NCBI GenBank assembly: GCA_026982255.1
Contig: JALSHL010000195.1
Span: 1-15,251 of the forward strand
DNA from: Paracoccaceae bacterium
Lineage (GTDB): Bacteria; Pseudomonadota; Alphaproteobacteria; Rhodobacterales; Rhodobacteraceae
Direction of reading: 5' to 3'
Length of the DNA: 15,251 nt
Part shown: positions 1 through 6,631 of the stretch, one piece after another
Numbering within the stretch: the stretch's first letter is position 1
Layout of the letters: each line of letters begins with the position of its first letter
The notes under the pieces: model-generated
The model's database searches: none
Told to the model about the DNA's origin: nothing
Seen by the model: only the letters and a program-made list of their open reading frames with translations
Made by a program: the position numbers and the translations under genes

Positions 1-506
1 TGATTACGCGCACCCATACCAAGGGCGATGCGCCGTCGGTGGCGAATTACTCGGATTGCGAGAAATACCGCTATGACCTGACGCGGGTCTGGGATGAAAA
101 CGGGCGCAGGGTGCTGTTTGTGATGCTGAACCCGTCCACCGCGACCGAGGTGCAGAACGACCCCACTGTGGAACGTTGCGAGCGCCGCGCCCGTGCGCTG
201 GGCTTCGGGGCGTTCCGGGTGTGCAATATTTTCGCCTATCGCGCCACAGACCCGAAGGATATGCGGGCCGAGGCCGATCCGGTCGGGCCGCTCAACGATG
301 CGGCGATCCGAGAGGGGGTGGACTGGGCCGACGAGGTGGTAGCAGCCTGGGGCGCGCATGGAGAGCATATGGACCGCGGCGCGGCGGTGGAGGCGCTGTT
401 GCGCGAAACCGGTGCGCGGCCGAAGCATCTGGGCTTGACCAAAGCGGGGCATCCGAAGCACCCTTTGTATATCGGATATGCGGTTCAGCCGGAGGATTGG
501 TGGTGA
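1..506 (+). CDS. DUF1643 domain protein (start codon cut by window edge)
   Basis: The reading frame is open from the first base. It starts with the bases TG followed by Ile-Thr-Arg-Thr-His, so the start is very probably an ATG whose A lies just outside the window, giving about 168 residues. An internal GTG at 39 is a poorer start because it removes this N-terminus. The protein matches the DUF1643 family: it has the hallmark MLNPSTA (about residues 42-48), followed by NDPTVERC and a CNIFAYRATDP segment, and ends in an LGLTKAGHPKHPLY stretch. No signal peptide or membrane segment is visible, so it is probably cytosolic. The biochemical function of the family is unknown to me. Its stop overlaps the GTG of the next gene, so the two are probably translationally coupled. 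The family assignment is firm; no function is claimed. Confidence 0.88.
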   Translation, partial: ITRTHTKGDAPSVANYSDCEKYRYDLTRVWDENGRRVLFVMLNPSTATEVQNDPTVERCERRARALGFGAFRVCNIFAYRATDPKDMRAEADPVGPLNDAAIREGVDWADEVVAAWGAHGEHMDRGAAVEALLRETGARPKHLGLTKAGHPKHPLYIGYAVQPEDWW

Positions 507-1249
507 GGAAAATTGCAGTGATTACAGGCGCCAGCCGTGGCATCGGCGCGGCGACGGCGGAGCTGGCGGCAGAGGCGGGGTTTGACGTCTGTATCAACTA
601 TCTGTCCAACCACGAGCGCGCGGCGCAGGTGGTGAAGGCTTGCGAGGCGCATGGTGTGCGGGCGATGGCGGTGCAGGGCAACGCAGGCAAGGAGGCCGAC
701 ATCGCGGCGCTGTTCGAGGCATGCGACAAGCGGCTCGGCCCCGTCGGGTTTCTGGTGAACAATGCGGGGATTATCGGGCAGGCGTCACGGGTGGAGGACC
801 TGCCGTCCGATGTGTTGCGCGAAACCTTCGAGGTGAATTTTTTCGGGGCTTACTGGGCCTCGCAACAGGCGATCCGCCGGATGTCCACGGCCAAGGGCGG
901 CAAGGGCGGGACGATTGTCAATGTGTCGTCCATTGCCGCGACCAACGGCAGCCCGGGGGAGTATGTGCATTATGCGGCGTCGAAGGCGGCGCTGGACGGG
1001 TTTACCATCGGGCTGGCGCGCGAGGTCGGGCGCGAGGGGATACGGGTGAACTCGGTTCAGGCCGGCACGGCAGATACGGAAATCCACACCATGGGCGGCA
1101 ATCCCGACCGGCCCGCGATGGTGGCGCGGACATCGGCGCTCGGGCGGGTTGCGACGGCGAAGGAAATCGCCGAGGCTGTCTTGTGGCTGGGGACGGATAA
1201 ATCCAGCTATGCCACCGGCTCGGTTGTCAGGGTCGGCGGCGGCTTGTAA
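503..1249 (+). CDS. Short-chain dehydrogenase/reductase (SDR), FabG-like fold
   Basis: This is an NAD(P)H-dependent oxidoreductase of the classical SDR family, 248 residues, the usual size. I chose the GTG at 503 because GGAGG (491-495) lies seven bases upstream and the protein then begins just before the first Rossmann strand. The dinucleotide-binding motif TGASRGIG is at residues 8-15 and NNAG at 86-89. The catalytic residues appear to be Asn112, Ser143, Tyr157 and Lys161 (YAASK). The C-terminus GSVVRVGGGL resembles the usual SDR end. The substrate cannot be read from the sequence; annotation as 3-oxoacyl-ACP reductase or glucose dehydrogenase would be guesswork. The start overlaps the DUF1643 stop (GTGA), and the SHMT-like gene follows after 11 bases, so all three are probably cotranscribed. 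Confidence 0.93.
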   Translation: MRKIAVITGASRGIGAATAELAAEAGFDVCINYLSNHERAAQVVKACEAHGVRAMAVQGNAGKEADIAALFEACDKRLGPVGFLVNNAGIIGQASRVEDLPSDVLRETFEVNFFGAYWASQQAIRRMSTAKGGKGGTIVNVSSIAATNGSPGEYVHYAASKAALDGFTIGLAREVGREGIRVNSVQAGTADTEIHTMGGNPDRPAMVARTSALGRVATAKEIAEAVLWLGTDKSSYATGSVVRVGGGL

Positions 1250-1260
1250 CGGAGGACGCC

Positions 1261-2583
1261 ATGGCATCGCTGAAACATCGCGCGTGGCTGCCGGAGGTTT
1301 CCGACAGCTTTGTAAGCCGGATCGCGGCAGAGACGGCGGCGGCGGACAGCGATTCCATTGCCGCCAGACTGGAAAACCTTGCGGAACGCAACCGCGAGAT
1401 CCGGCAGGCCGAGTGTTTCAACCTCGACCCCGCCTCGAATGTCATGAACCCGAAGGCCGAGGCGCTGCTGGCATCCGGCCTCGGCTCCAGCCCCTCGCTG
1501 GGCTATCCGAAGGCGAAATACGAGAACGGGCTGGAAGCGGTGGAGGAAATCGAGGCGATCACCGCCGAACTGGCGGCGGAGGTTTTTCAGGCGGATTACG
1601 CCGAAATCCGTGTGCCCTCGGGGGCGATTGCCAATCTCTATGCGTTTATGGCGACCTGCAAGCCGGGCGATACGATCATTGTGCCGCCCGCCAGCATCGG
1701 TGGCCATGTGACCCATCACGCGGCGGGGTGCGCGGGGCTTTACGGGTTGAAAATCGTCGAGGCGCCGGTGGATGCCGATGGCTACACCGTCGATATTCCG
1801 GCGCTGCGCAAGCTGGCGCACGATGTCTGGCCGGAGCTGATCACCATCGGCGGCAGTCTGAACCTGTTCGCCCATCCGGTGCGCGAGATTGCCGGTATTG
1901 CCGACGAAGTCGGTGCGCGGGTGCTGTTCGACGCCGCGCACCAGTGCGGGATCATCGCCGGTGGCGTGTTTGAAAACCCGCTGGCCGCGGGGGCGCATAT
2001 CATGACGATGAGCACCTACAAAAGCCTCGGCGGGCCTGCGGGCGGGTTGATTGTGACCAATGATGCGGAAATGGCGGAGCGGCTGGAGGCGATTGCCTTC
2101 CCCGGCATGACCGCCAATTTCGATGCGGCGAAATCGGCGGCGCTGGCGATGACCCTGCTGGACTGGCGCGAATACGGGGCGGCCTATGCGGCGAAGATGG
2201 TGTCCGTGGCGCAGACCTTTGCGGCGGCACTCGCGGCCGAGGGGCTGCCGGTTTATGCGGCGGGCAAGGGGTTTACCGCCTCGCACCAGTTTGCGGTTCT
2301 GGCAGCGGAGTTCGGCGGCGGGCAGACGGCGGCGCGGCATTTGCGCAAGGCGGGGTTTCTGGCCTGTGGTATCGGATTGCCGGTCGGGCCGGTCGAGGGC
2401 GATATGGCCGGTCTGCGCATCGGCACGCCGGAAATCGTGCGCCGGGGTGTGGAGGAGTCCGACATTCCCGAAATCGCCGCCCTGCTGGCGCGGGCCTTGC
2501 GGTCGGATGCGCCGGAGGAACTGGCGCCGGAAACGGCAGCGTTGCGGCGGCGATTTGACGGGTTGCGGTTTGTAAGGGGGTAG
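1261..2583 (+). CDS. SHMT-like fold-type I PLP-dependent enzyme
   Basis: This 440-residue protein resembles serine hydroxymethyltransferase (SHMT). The ATG at 1261 has GGAGG (1251-1255) five bases upstream. The PLP-binding lysine is Lys254 in MSTYKSLGGPAGG, matching the SHMT TTTHKTLRGPRGG motif. Asp224 and His227 in FDAAHQCG match the cofactor-binding VDMAHVAG. Arg386 in GLRIGTP matches the carboxylate-binding arginine. Other active-site parts differ. The SHMT segment ASENYTS reads NLDPASN here (about residues 54-60), and NKYAEGYPGKRYYGG reads SSPSLGYPKAKYENG. The catalytic Glu becomes Asp56 and the bridging Tyr is absent. It may therefore be a paralogue acting on another amino acid, such as an aldolase or an alpha-methylserine-type hydroxymethyltransferase, rather than housekeeping GlyA. 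The fold is certain; the reaction is open. Confidence 0.85.
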   Translation: MASLKHRAWLPEVSDSFVSRIAAETAAADSDSIAARLENLAERNREIRQAECFNLDPASNVMNPKAEALLASGLGSSPSLGYPKAKYENGLEAVEEIEAITAELAAEVFQADYAEIRVPSGAIANLYAFMATCKPGDTIIVPPASIGGHVTHHAAGCAGLYGLKIVEAPVDADGYTVDIPALRKLAHDVWPELITIGGSLNLFAHPVREIAGIADEVGARVLFDAAHQCGIIAGGVFENPLAAGAHIMTMSTYKSLGGPAGGLIVTNDAEMAERLEAIAFPGMTANFDAAKSAALAMTLLDWREYGAAYAAKMVSVAQTFAAALAAEGLPVYAAGKGFTASHQFAVLAAEFGGGQTAARHLRKAGFLACGIGLPVGPVEGDMAGLRIGTPEIVRRGVEESDIPEIAALLARALRSDAPEELAPETAALRRRFDGLRFVRG

Positions 2584-2599
2584 TGGGCGCTACCCCCTT
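2574..2599 (+). terminator. Stem-loop spanning the stop codon of the SHMT-like gene
   Basis: AAGGGGGTAG (2574-2583) is a perfect 10-base complement of CTACCCCCTT (2590-2599), with loop TGGGCG. The TAG stop codon forms the top of the 5' arm. No U-rich tail follows (the next bases are CCCAAACG), so this is not a textbook intrinsic terminator. It could mark the mRNA 3' end, protect against exonucleases, or pause polymerase before Rho acts. The predicted rpsO promoter begins right at its 3' foot. Confidence 0.5.
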
Positions 2600-2626
2600 C
2601 CCAAACGTCGAAAAACCCTCTATACG
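2598..2626 (+). promoter_or_regulatory. Putative sigma-70-type promoter of rpsO
   Basis: TTCCCA (2598-2603), a 17-base spacer and TATACG (2621-2626) match the -35 and -10 consensus at four of six positions each. The expected start of transcription is about 2632-2634. That coincides with the first base of the 8-bp outer stem of the rpsO leader, which is mild independent support. This was found by eye, with no experimental support. Confidence 0.4.
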
Positions 2627-2631
2627 CGCGC

Positions 2632-2747
2632 ATGTCGTCGCGGGGATTCCCTCTGGCGGCCCTTTTTGTTTTAGCCGTGCTGGACGACATCTTGGCATTG
2701 GCCGGACCAAAAAGGTTTCTGAAACCCTTATGTAAAAGGAAAATACG
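2632..2747 (+). promoter_or_regulatory. Structured rpsO leader, candidate S15 autoregulatory RNA
   Basis: Several complementary segments lie between the stop of the SHMT-like gene and rpsO. ATGTCGTC (2632-2639) pairs perfectly with GACGACAT (2683-2690). Inside, CGGC (2657-2660) pairs with GCCG (2674-2677). The loop of this hairpin contains CCTTTTTG (2661-2668), which is perfectly complementary to CAAAAAGG (2708-2715) outside, a pseudoknot arrangement. TTGGC (2692-2696) pairs with GCCGG (2701-2705) including two G-U pairs. GGTTT (2714-2718) and AAACC (2722-2726) form a competing hairpin just before the ribosome binding site AAGGA (2736-2740). Ribosomal protein S15 is known to repress its own mRNA through such leaders in several bacteria. 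That this leader does so is inference. Confidence 0.5.
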
Positions 2748-3017
2748 ATGTCGATTACTCCCGAGGTCAAAGAGGCCCTCATCAAGGAATACGCAACCAA
2801 GGAAGGCGACACCGGTTCGCCCGAAGTGCAGGTTGCCATTCTGACCCACCGCATCAACACGCTGACCGAGCATTTCAAATCCCACAAAAAGGACAACCAT
2901 TCCCGCCGTGGGCTGCTGAAAATGGTTGCGACGCGCCGCAAGTTGCTGGACTACACCAAGAGAAAAGACGAAGAGCGGTATAAATCGCTTATCAAGCGTC
3001 TCGGCATTCGCCGCTAG
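2748..3017 (+). CDS. rpsO: 30S ribosomal protein S15
   Basis: RpsO binds the central domain of 16S rRNA early in assembly of the 30S platform and contributes to a bridge with the 50S subunit. The 89-residue length is exactly that of the family. Typical S15 segments are visible: GSPEVQVAILTHRINTLTEH, HKKDNHSRRGLLKMVATRRK and the basic C-terminus LIKRLGIRR. The ATG is preceded by AAGGA (2736-2740) at seven bases. The downstream pnp gene is the classical neighbour in proteobacteria, and an intrinsic terminator lies between them. Expression is probably controlled through the structured leader upstream. The region upstream of the DUF1643 gene might contain truB, as in many relatives, but it lies outside the window. 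Confidence 0.98.
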   Translation: MSITPEVKEALIKEYATKEGDTGSPEVQVAILTHRINTLTEHFKSHKKDNHSRRGLLKMVATRRKLLDYTKRKDEERYKSLIKRLGIRR

Positions 3018-3023
3018 AAATAC

Positions 3024-3057
3024 CGGAACGCGCCCTTTTGTCGGGCGCGTTTCGTTT
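3024..3057 (+). terminator. Intrinsic terminator after rpsO
   Basis: The arm AACGCGCCC (3027-3035) pairs perfectly with GGGCGCGTT (3043-3051) around loop TTTTGTC. Three further pairs at the base (3024-3026 with 3052-3054, one G-U) extend the stem to 12 bp. TTT follows. It starts seven bases past the rpsO stop. It may act as a partial terminator, letting some transcripts continue into pnp, as known for rpsO-pnp in E. coli. Confidence 0.85.
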
Positions 3058-3182
3058 ATGTCCGTTTGCGTGGCACCCTTGATCCCGGGTGCTGTGCAGG
3101 ATGATATGAAACGGGGATCTGTGGCATGGGCCACATTACGCGGCCGCGTCCAAGGGGGCGGGTCGCCGGAAGGAAAAACGAT
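3058..3182 (+). promoter_or_regulatory. pnp upstream region with two hairpins and ribosome binding site
   Basis: This 125-base spacer holds GCACCC (3073-3078) complementary to GGGTGC (3087-3092), extendable by two wobble pairs. It also holds a tight hairpin GTGGC (3121-3125) with GCCAC (3130-3134) and a four-base loop. GGAAGGA (3168-3174) is the ribosome binding site for pnp. TTGATC at 3079 followed by a TATGAA-like element at 3105 could be a weak promoter, but the spacing is poor. In E. coli the pnp leader is cut by RNase III and pnp is autoregulated; whether these hairpins serve that role is unknown. Confidence 0.35.
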
Positions 3183-5306
3183 ATGATGTTTACCGAACAC
3201 ACCAGAGAAATCGAATGGGGCGGTGATACGCTGACGCTCCAGACCGGCAAGATTGCACGTCAGGCCGACGCCTGTGTCATTGCCACCTATGGCGAGACCA
3301 GCGTGCTTTGTGCCGTGGTATATGAAAAGAAACCGAAGGAAGGTTTCGATTTTTTCCCGCTGACCGTCCACTATCAGGAGAAATACTACGCTGCGGGTAA
3401 AATCCCCGGCGGTTTCTTCAAACGCGAAGCACGCCCGACCGAGAAAGAAACCCTGACGAGCCGCCTGATCGACCGTCCGATCCGTCCGCTGTTCGTGCCG
3501 GGTTTCAAAAACGAAACGCAGGTTATCTGCACCGTGTTGTCGCACGATCTGGAAAACGACCCGGATGTGGTTGCGATGATTGCCGCCTCGGCTGCGCTGA
3601 CGCTTTCCGGTGCGCCGTTCCGCGGCCCGATCGGTTGCGCGCGCGTTGGCTATGTTGACGGCGAATACACGCTGAACCCGTCTGTGGACGACATGCACAA
3701 GCTGCGCGAAAATCCCGAGCAGCGTCTGGACCTGATCGTTGCCGGCACCAAAGACGCCGTGATGATGGTTGAATCCGAGGCTTACGAGCTGTCCGAAGAC
3801 GAAATGCTGGGCGCTGTGCAGTTTGGCCACGAAGCCATGCAGCCGGTGATCGACATGATTATCGATCTGGCCGAAGAAGCCGCGAAAGAGCCGTTCGATT
3901 TCCAGGCACCGGATTATTCCGACCTTTATGCCAAGGTGAAATCCGTTGGCGAGGAAGCCATGCGCGCCGCGTTTGCGATCACCGACAAACAGGAACGCAC
4001 CGCTGCTGTCTCGGCAGCCCGCGACACCATCAGGGAGGCGCTGACCGAGGAGGAACTGGAGGACAGCCAGCTTGGCAATTGCTTCAAGAAGCTGGAAAGC
4101 GAAGTGGTTCGCGGTGATATCCTGAAAACCGGCAAACGTATCGATGGCCGCGACCTGACGACGGTCCGTCCGATTGATTCCCAGGTCGGCGTTCTGCCCC
4201 GCACCCACGGTTCTGCCCTGTTCACACGCGGCGAGACGCAGGCGCTGGCGGTTACCACGCTCGGCACCGGCGACGACGAACAGATGATCGATGCACTGAC
4301 CGGCACCTACCGTTCCAATTTCCTGCTGCACTACAACTTCCCGCCGTATTCGGTTGGTGAAGCCGGCCGCATGATGGGCCCGGGCCGTCGCGAGATTGGC
4401 CACGGCAAACTGGCATGGCGTGCGTTGCAGGCGGTTCTGCCGCCGGCGACCGATTTCCCCTATACCATTCGTGTGGTGTCGGAGATCACCGAGTCCAACG
4501 GTTCGTCCTCCATGGCGTCTGTGTGTGGCGGTTCGCTGTCGATGATGGACGCGGGCGTTCCGCTGAAATCCGCTGTGGCCGGTGTGGCCATGGGACTGAT
4601 CCTAGAGGGCGAGGATTTCGCGGTTCTGACCGATATCCTCGGCGACGAGGATCACCTCGGCGATATGGATTTCAAGGTTGCAGGGACCGAAAACGGGATT
4701 ACCTCGTTGCAGATGGATATCAAGGTGGCCGGCATTACCGCCGACATCATGAAACAGGCGCTGGCACAGGCGAAGGACGGGCGTATGCACATCCTTGGCG
4801 AGATGTCCAAGGCGCTGACCGGTGCTGGTGATTTCTCGATCCACGCGCCGCGTATCGAAACCATGCAGGTTCCGGCGGACAAAATCCGCGAAGTTATCGG
4901 TTCGGGCGGCAAGGTCATCCGCGAAATCGTCGAGGTTTCCGGTGCCAAGGTCGATATCAACGACGACGGCGTGATCAAGATCGCCTCGCCGAATGCCGAC
5001 AGCATCGAGAAGGCCCGCTCCATGATCCACGCGATTGTGGCCGAGCCGGAAGCCGGTGAAATCTATACCGGTAAAGTCGTGAAACTGATGGACTTCGGTG
5101 CATTCGTGAACTTCTTCGGTAAACGTGACGGTCTGGTGCATGTCTCGCAGATTGCGGCGGAACGTATCGGCCATCCGAAAGACGTGCTGACCGAGGGTCA
5201 GGAAGTCAAGGTCAAGCTGATGGGCTTCGACGATCGCGGCAAGGTGCGCCTGTCGATGAAAGTTGTCGATCAGGAGACCGGCGAAGAGATCAAGAACGAC
5301 GGTTGA
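3183..5306 (+). CDS. pnp: Polyribonucleotide nucleotidyltransferase (PNPase)
   Basis: PNPase degrades RNA 3' to 5' by phosphorolysis and can add tails; it acts as a trimer and often partners RNase E in the degradosome. The protein is 707 residues, normal for the family. The first RNase PH domain contains FFKREARPTEKETLTSRLID. The second contains RMMGPGRREIGHGKLAWRAL and the acidic active-site segment GDMDFKVAGT (about residues 493-502). The KH domain has GSGGK at 573-577, and the S1 domain runs from about 626 to 697. I chose the ATG at 3183, eight bases after GGAAGGA; the adjacent ATG at 3186 is equally plausible and shortens the protein by one residue. An in-frame ATG at 3126 is rejected because it adds a non-family Arg/Gly-rich tail. 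It follows rpsO and ends before a terminator-like hairpin. Confidence 0.98.
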   Translation: MMFTEHTREIEWGGDTLTLQTGKIARQADACVIATYGETSVLCAVVYEKKPKEGFDFFPLTVHYQEKYYAAGKIPGGFFKREARPTEKETLTSRLIDRPIRPLFVPGFKNETQVICTVLSHDLENDPDVVAMIAASAALTLSGAPFRGPIGCARVGYVDGEYTLNPSVDDMHKLRENPEQRLDLIVAGTKDAVMMVESEAYELSEDEMLGAVQFGHEAMQPVIDMIIDLAEEAAKEPFDFQAPDYSDLYAKVKSVGEEAMRAAFAITDKQERTAAVSAARDTIREALTEEELEDSQLGNCFKKLESEVVRGDILKTGKRIDGRDLTTVRPIDSQVGVLPRTHGSALFTRGETQALAVTTLGTGDDEQMIDALTGTYRSNFLLHYNFPPYSVGEAGRMMGPGRREIGHGKLAWRALQAVLPPATDFPYTIRVVSEITESNGSSSMASVCGGSLSMMDAGVPLKSAVAGVAMGLILEGEDFAVLTDILGDEDHLGDMDFKVAGTENGITSLQMDIKVAGITADIMKQALAQAKDGRMHILGEMSKALTGAGDFSIHAPRIETMQVPADKIREVIGSGGKVIREIVEVSGAKVDINDDGVIKIASPNADSIEKARSMIHAIVAEPEAGEIYTGKVVKLMDFGAFVNFFGKRDGLVHVSQIAAERIGHPKDVLTEGQEVKVKLMGFDDRGKVRLSMKVVDQETGEEIKNDG

Positions 5307-5315
5307 TCCGAATTG

Positions 5316-5342
5316 CTCCCGGGCCGGCAGTCGGCCCGGGGG
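5316..5342 (+). terminator. Terminator-like hairpin after pnp
   Basis: CCCGGGCCG (5318-5326) pairs perfectly with CGGCCCGGG (5332-5340) around loop GCAGT, and two more pairs (one G-U) extend the base. The stem is very GC-rich. The tail is only loosely U-rich (TGTTGTTT at 5349-5356) and is separated from the stem by GACCCC, so termination may be imperfect. It starts ten bases after the pnp stop codon. Confidence 0.7.
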
Positions 5343-5371
5343 ACCCCTGTTGTTTCAAATCCGGTGGATAG

Positions 5372-6631
5372 ATGTCTGACGACATACCGAATTTCGTCCG
5401 GCTGTCGGCCGTGGCTGCATTCTTCTCGTTTTTCGGTGCGTTTTTTCTGTCGCCTGTTTTGCCGATTCCGGCCGGTGTTCTGTTCCTTGTGGCGGCTCTG
5501 GCCAGCCTTGTCTGTTTTCCGGCGGCCCTTCGCGCCGCATTTGCCGGACCGGACCGTTTCTTCCGGCTGTATCTGCTGACCGTCGTTGGCTACAGCCTGT
5601 TTATTCTCGCATACGCCGGATTCGGCATGGTTGGCCCCGAGGGATGGGGTGTGTTTCTGGAATTGACGCTGACCTTTACCATCGGGCTGGCGATCTATTT
5701 TCATCACAGGATTTCCGCAAAAAACCTGCTGGATTCGGTTGTCCGTATCTCGTTTCTGCATGCGGGGCTGATGCTGGCTGTGGTGGTGGTCCAGTCGGTC
5801 TTTATCTTCAAGTTTTCCGGCCAGCGGGTCGGTGGGGCGATCAATCCGATTGTTTTTGCCCATCTTATGCTCACCAGCGCCGGCATCGCGACGGTCTGGC
5901 TGTTTCTGAAGGCGCGGACGGAAACAGGCTACAGGTTTTCCATGGCGCTGGCGCTCTGGCTGGCGGCGGTTTTCCTTGCGACGTATCTGACCGGCTCGCG
6001 CGGTGCGATACTGGTGTTTTTTCCGTTTGTCGCAGGGTTGGCCGTGTTCGATGTCTATCTTGGCAAAAGGGTCAGGCTGTCGGCGATGCTTTATTTCGGA
6101 GCGATCTTTGTCCTGATGGCAGTGTTTTTCATGGTTTCGGACCGCTTTGCGCTGGGTGTGAGCGAGTTGAGCGAGTCTCTTGGCGGGCAGCAGAACAACG
6201 GGTCGGTCGGTTTGCGGATCCAGTTCTGGCAGGAGGCTATCCGCATGATCAGGGAGAATCCGGTATTCGGTAACGGATTGCGGTTTTTTCTGGAAATTTC
6301 GGACGCTCCGCTTAGAAATCCGCGACTGGCACACAACCATGCCCACAACCAGTTTCTCGACATCTGGATGAAGTCGGGTATTGCGGGCGTGGCCCTGTTT
6401 GTCATGCTGCACGGCCTGCCGGTTTGGGCCGGTATCAGGTTGATAGCCTCGAAGGCGGATATTGCGCTGGGCATGATCCTGATCTGGCTGTCAGGCGCGT
6501 ATCTGGTATTCGGACTGACCGACATTTTTATTACGCGCCTGGGCACCATGACGATTTACGGCGTTTATATGACCGTCCTGCTGCTGCTTGCGGACCGCCG
6601 CCTCAATGCCGGAAGTGGCGCATCCCGGTAA
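5372..6631 (+). CDS. O-antigen ligase / Wzy-type polysaccharide membrane protein
   Basis: This 419-residue integral membrane protein has about ten to twelve hydrophobic helices. It matches the O-antigen ligase family (Wzy_C), which joins or polymerises surface polysaccharide at the periplasmic face of the inner membrane. Supporting features are Arg210 in TGSRGAIL and a large polar segment with SVGLRIQFWQEAIRMI and ENPVFGNGL. After these comes the His-rich HNHAHNQFLD (His321, 323, 325), with the usual Arg and His of the WaaL/Wzy periplasmic loops. Whether it is a lipid A-core ligase, a polymerase or an exopolysaccharide enzyme cannot be told. The ATG at 5372 has only a weak ribosome site (GGTGGA, three bases away). 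No other glycan gene is adjacent. Codon choice looks less biased and the DNA less GC-rich than in pnp, hinting at separate acquisition. Its last 29 bases overlap purH on the other strand. Confidence 0.85.
   Translation: MSDDIPNFVRLSAVAAFFSFFGAFFLSPVLPIPAGVLFLVAALASLVCFPAALRAAFAGPDRFFRLYLLTVVGYSLFILAYAGFGMVGPEGWGVFLELTLTFTIGLAIYFHHRISAKNLLDSVVRISFLHAGLMLAVVVVQSVFIFKFSGQRVGGAINPIVFAHLMLTSAGIATVWLFLKARTETGYRFSMALALWLAAVFLATYLTGSRGAILVFFPFVAGLAVFDVYLGKRVRLSAMLYFGAIFVLMAVFFMVSDRFALGVSELSESLGGQQNNGSVGLRIQFWQEAIRMIRENPVFGNGLRFFLEISDAPLRNPRLAHNHAHNQFLDIWMKSGIAGVALFVMLHGLPVWAGIRLIASKADIALGMILIWLSGAYLVFGLTDIFITRLGTMTIYGVYMTVLLLLADRRLNAGSGASR

Noticed and set aside
3126..3182. Upstream in-frame ATG of pnp giving a 19-residue extension
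   Set aside because: The extension is Arg/Gly-rich, unlike PNPase N-termini, and has no ribosome site. GGAAGGA at 3168-3174 points to 3183 or 3186.
2253..4403. 716-codon open frame on the minus strand, antisense to rpsO and the first half of pnp
   Set aside because: It lies opposite two certain genes, has no recognisable domain and has low-complexity Arg/His/Gly-rich composition. Long antisense frames are expected in GC-rich DNA with biased third positions.
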